NCBI GenBank assembly: GCA_029224965.1 | Contig: JAQXVO010000023.1 | Location: 1-64,000 of the forward strand | Direction of reading: 5' to 3' | Length of the DNA stretch: 64,000 bases | DNA from: Lachnospiraceae bacterium | Lineage (GTDB): Bacteria > Bacillota > Clostridia > Lachnospirales > Lachnospiraceae | In this document: one piece after another, positions 63,223 through 64,000 of the stretch | How the letters are laid out: each line of letters opens with the position of its first letter | How positions within the stretch are numbered: the first letter of the stretch is position 1 | Translations under genes and position numbers: made by a program | The notes under the pieces: model-generated | What the model saw: only the letters and a program-made list of their open reading frames with translations | What the model was told of the DNA's origin: nothing | Databases searched by the model: none

Positions 63223-63630
63223 ATGAGAAGAACAGAAGAAAATAACGGAACACAGAAGACCACAGAGGATTATCTGGAAGCAATTCTGGAGATTTTTCAG
63301 GAGCAGGGCTATGTCCGTTCCATTGATGTAGCCGAGCATCTTGAAGTTTCCAAGCCCAGCGTCACCTATACAACAAAGCGTCTCAAGGAAAAAAACTACA
63401 TCACAACGGATCATGCAGGCATGCTGGTCCTTACTGATGAGGGCAAAGCTATTGCAGAACGTACCCTGGACCGCCATCATACTCTGACAAAACTTCTGGA
63501 ATCGGTAGGTGTTGACCATGACCAGGCTCAGATCGATGCCTGCAAGGTTGAGCATGATCTCTCTGAAGAGTCCTTCCAGGCTTTAAAAAAGCTTGTTGTA
63601 AAAGGCCAGCCCAAGACAGCCCAGGCCTGA
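63223..63630 (+). CDS. DtxR/MntR-family metal-dependent repressor
   Basis: The 135-aa protein has the N-terminal winged helix (SIDVAEHLEVSKPSVTYTTKRL) and the metal-binding dimerisation domain, without a C-terminal SH3 domain. Ligand positions resemble MntR at Asp16 and Glu19 (EDYLEAI) and His86. The third cluster reads C107-KV-E110-H111, with Cys where MntR has Glu, as in DtxR. Metal preference therefore cannot be assigned safely to Mn or Fe. GGAG precedes the ATG. Targets are not visible; the metal-protein gene to its right is on the other strand. Confidence 0.9.
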   Translation: MRRTEENNGTQKTTEDYLEAILEIFQEQGYVRSIDVAEHLEVSKPSVTYTTKRLKEKNYITTDHAGMLVLTDEGKAIAERTLDRHHTLTKLLESVGVDHDQAQIDACKVEHDLSEESFQALKKLVVKGQPKTAQA

Positions 63631-63669
63631 ATCTTTTCTTGAGGAAATAATAAATTCTGTTATTCTTGC

Positions 63670-63698
63670 CCGCTGGAATCATTCCGGCGGGCTTTTCA
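63670..63698 (+). terminator. Terminator of the DtxR gene
   Basis: GCCCGCTGGAA-TCA-TTCCGGCGGGC is a nearly perfect 11-bp stem followed by TTTTCATATTTTC. Confidence 0.88.
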
Positions 63699-63790
63699 TA
63701 TTTTCTTAAGTCCGTACAGAGCATTCCGGTCTGAACCAAGACCCATAACAGGCAGTGAAATATTTTAGACATGAATAAAAGTCTGATCGA

Positions 63791-63832
63791 AAAAAGGATT
63801 GCTGTCCTATCTTTTGAATTGGACAGCAATCC
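63791..63832 (-). terminator. Terminator of the gene entering from the right edge
   Basis: GGATTGCTGTCC and GGACAGCAATCC pair perfectly. On the minus strand six Ts follow, so it ends the leftward transcript whose stop is at 63888. Confidence 0.85.
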
Positions 63833-63887
63833 TTCTTATTCATTCAAGTCACTTTCCAGTGATCCGATGCTCTACAGGCGTCCAGCC

Positions 63888-64000
63888 TTATCTTCCGAAA
63901 AGTCCCTTCTTCACATAAGGTTCACAGGTGATTCCCTGAAAATGATAGCCGGTTTCTTCAATGGCTTTTTCCAGTCTGTCATCATTGACTTCCTCATCGG
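63888..64000 (-). CDS. C-terminal fragment of a probable heavy-metal-associated (HMA) domain protein
   Basis: This open frame is absent from the ORF track because its start is beyond the window. The minus strand reads DEEVNDDRLEKAIEETGYHF and ends VKKGLFGR before the stop at 63890-63888. The pattern of a helix ending in KAIEETGY resembles the last helix of HMA/CopZ-like domains. A terminator follows 55 nt downstream, as expected for a real gene end. It may be a small metal chaperone or the end of a larger protein. Its closeness to a DtxR-type regulator is suggestive only. Confidence 0.6.
   Translation of the reverse strand, partial: DEEVNDDRLEKAIEETGYHFQGITCEPYVKKGLFGR

Noticed and set aside
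63449-63829. 126-aa minus-strand ORF
   Set aside because: It overlaps the DtxR gene antisense and spans two terminators.

Overview
The window looks like a chromosomal segment of a fermentative, low-oxygen Clostridia member, most likely Lachnospiraceae-like. Supporting signs are strong AGGAGG-type ribosome binding sites, a type III glutamine synthetase, LL-diaminopimelate aminotransferase, an ANTAR antiterminator beside a glutamine synthetase-like gene, TRAP and PTS importers, and a clostridial Old-Yellow-Enzyme/4Fe-4S flavoprotein. Base composition by eye is slightly above 50% GC in genes and AT-rich between them. I found no rRNA, tRNA, CRISPR array, phage or transposase. The species call is inference.

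Layout. 0-14.4 kb is a nitrogen-assimilation block: gltB-gltD (glutamate synthase), glnA type III plus asnB, pyrG, a glutamine synthetase-I-like gene with a damaged active site, and an ANTAR RNA-binding protein. The gltB, glnA and pyrG leaders each hold an intrinsic terminator preceded by a small hairpin with loop AAAGGC or AAAGGT, the arrangement expected of ANTAR-controlled attenuation. 14.5-18 kb has dapF, dapL and an EamA exporter with a 13-residue N-terminal repeat. 18-18.8 kb is a repeat-filled gap. 18.8-25.4 kb has rluA and a sucrose locus (PTS, GH32, fructokinase, divergent LacI regulator). 25.5-30 kb has a MATE exporter, a GH42 galactosidase and a hydrolase.

30-42 kb is an aromatic-precursor region: a chorismate mutase-shikimate kinase fusion, a TRAP transporter, an aroD-MFS-aroE operon, a LysR regulator, an Old-Yellow-Enzyme reductase and a second aroE. 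Near-identical TTGTTA-N6-TAACAA boxes in front of the aroE-MFS-aroD operon and in front of the reductase suggest one LysR regulon for quinate/shikimate use. 42.4-47.5 kb is a four-gene run xpaC-telA-mtnK-mtnA. 47.6-57.2 kb has an aminopeptidase P and a xylo-oligosaccharide locus (GH120 xylosidase, AraC regulator, CUT1 ABC transporter, DUF624). 57.3-64 kb has an EF-G paralogue with a palindromic operator, a TRIC/UPF0126 protein, a sodium:alanine symporter, a short-chain dehydrogenase, a DtxR/MntR repressor and the 3' end of a small putative metal-binding protein.

Two dispersed sequence signals stand out. One is a 37-nt hairpin repeat (tandem arrays at 1-131 and 18034-18377, copies near 42209) with a compensatory double change in one copy. 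The other is the 11-mer AAATATAGACC, with 11 exact copies, seven of them just after stop codons and all seven in the sense direction.
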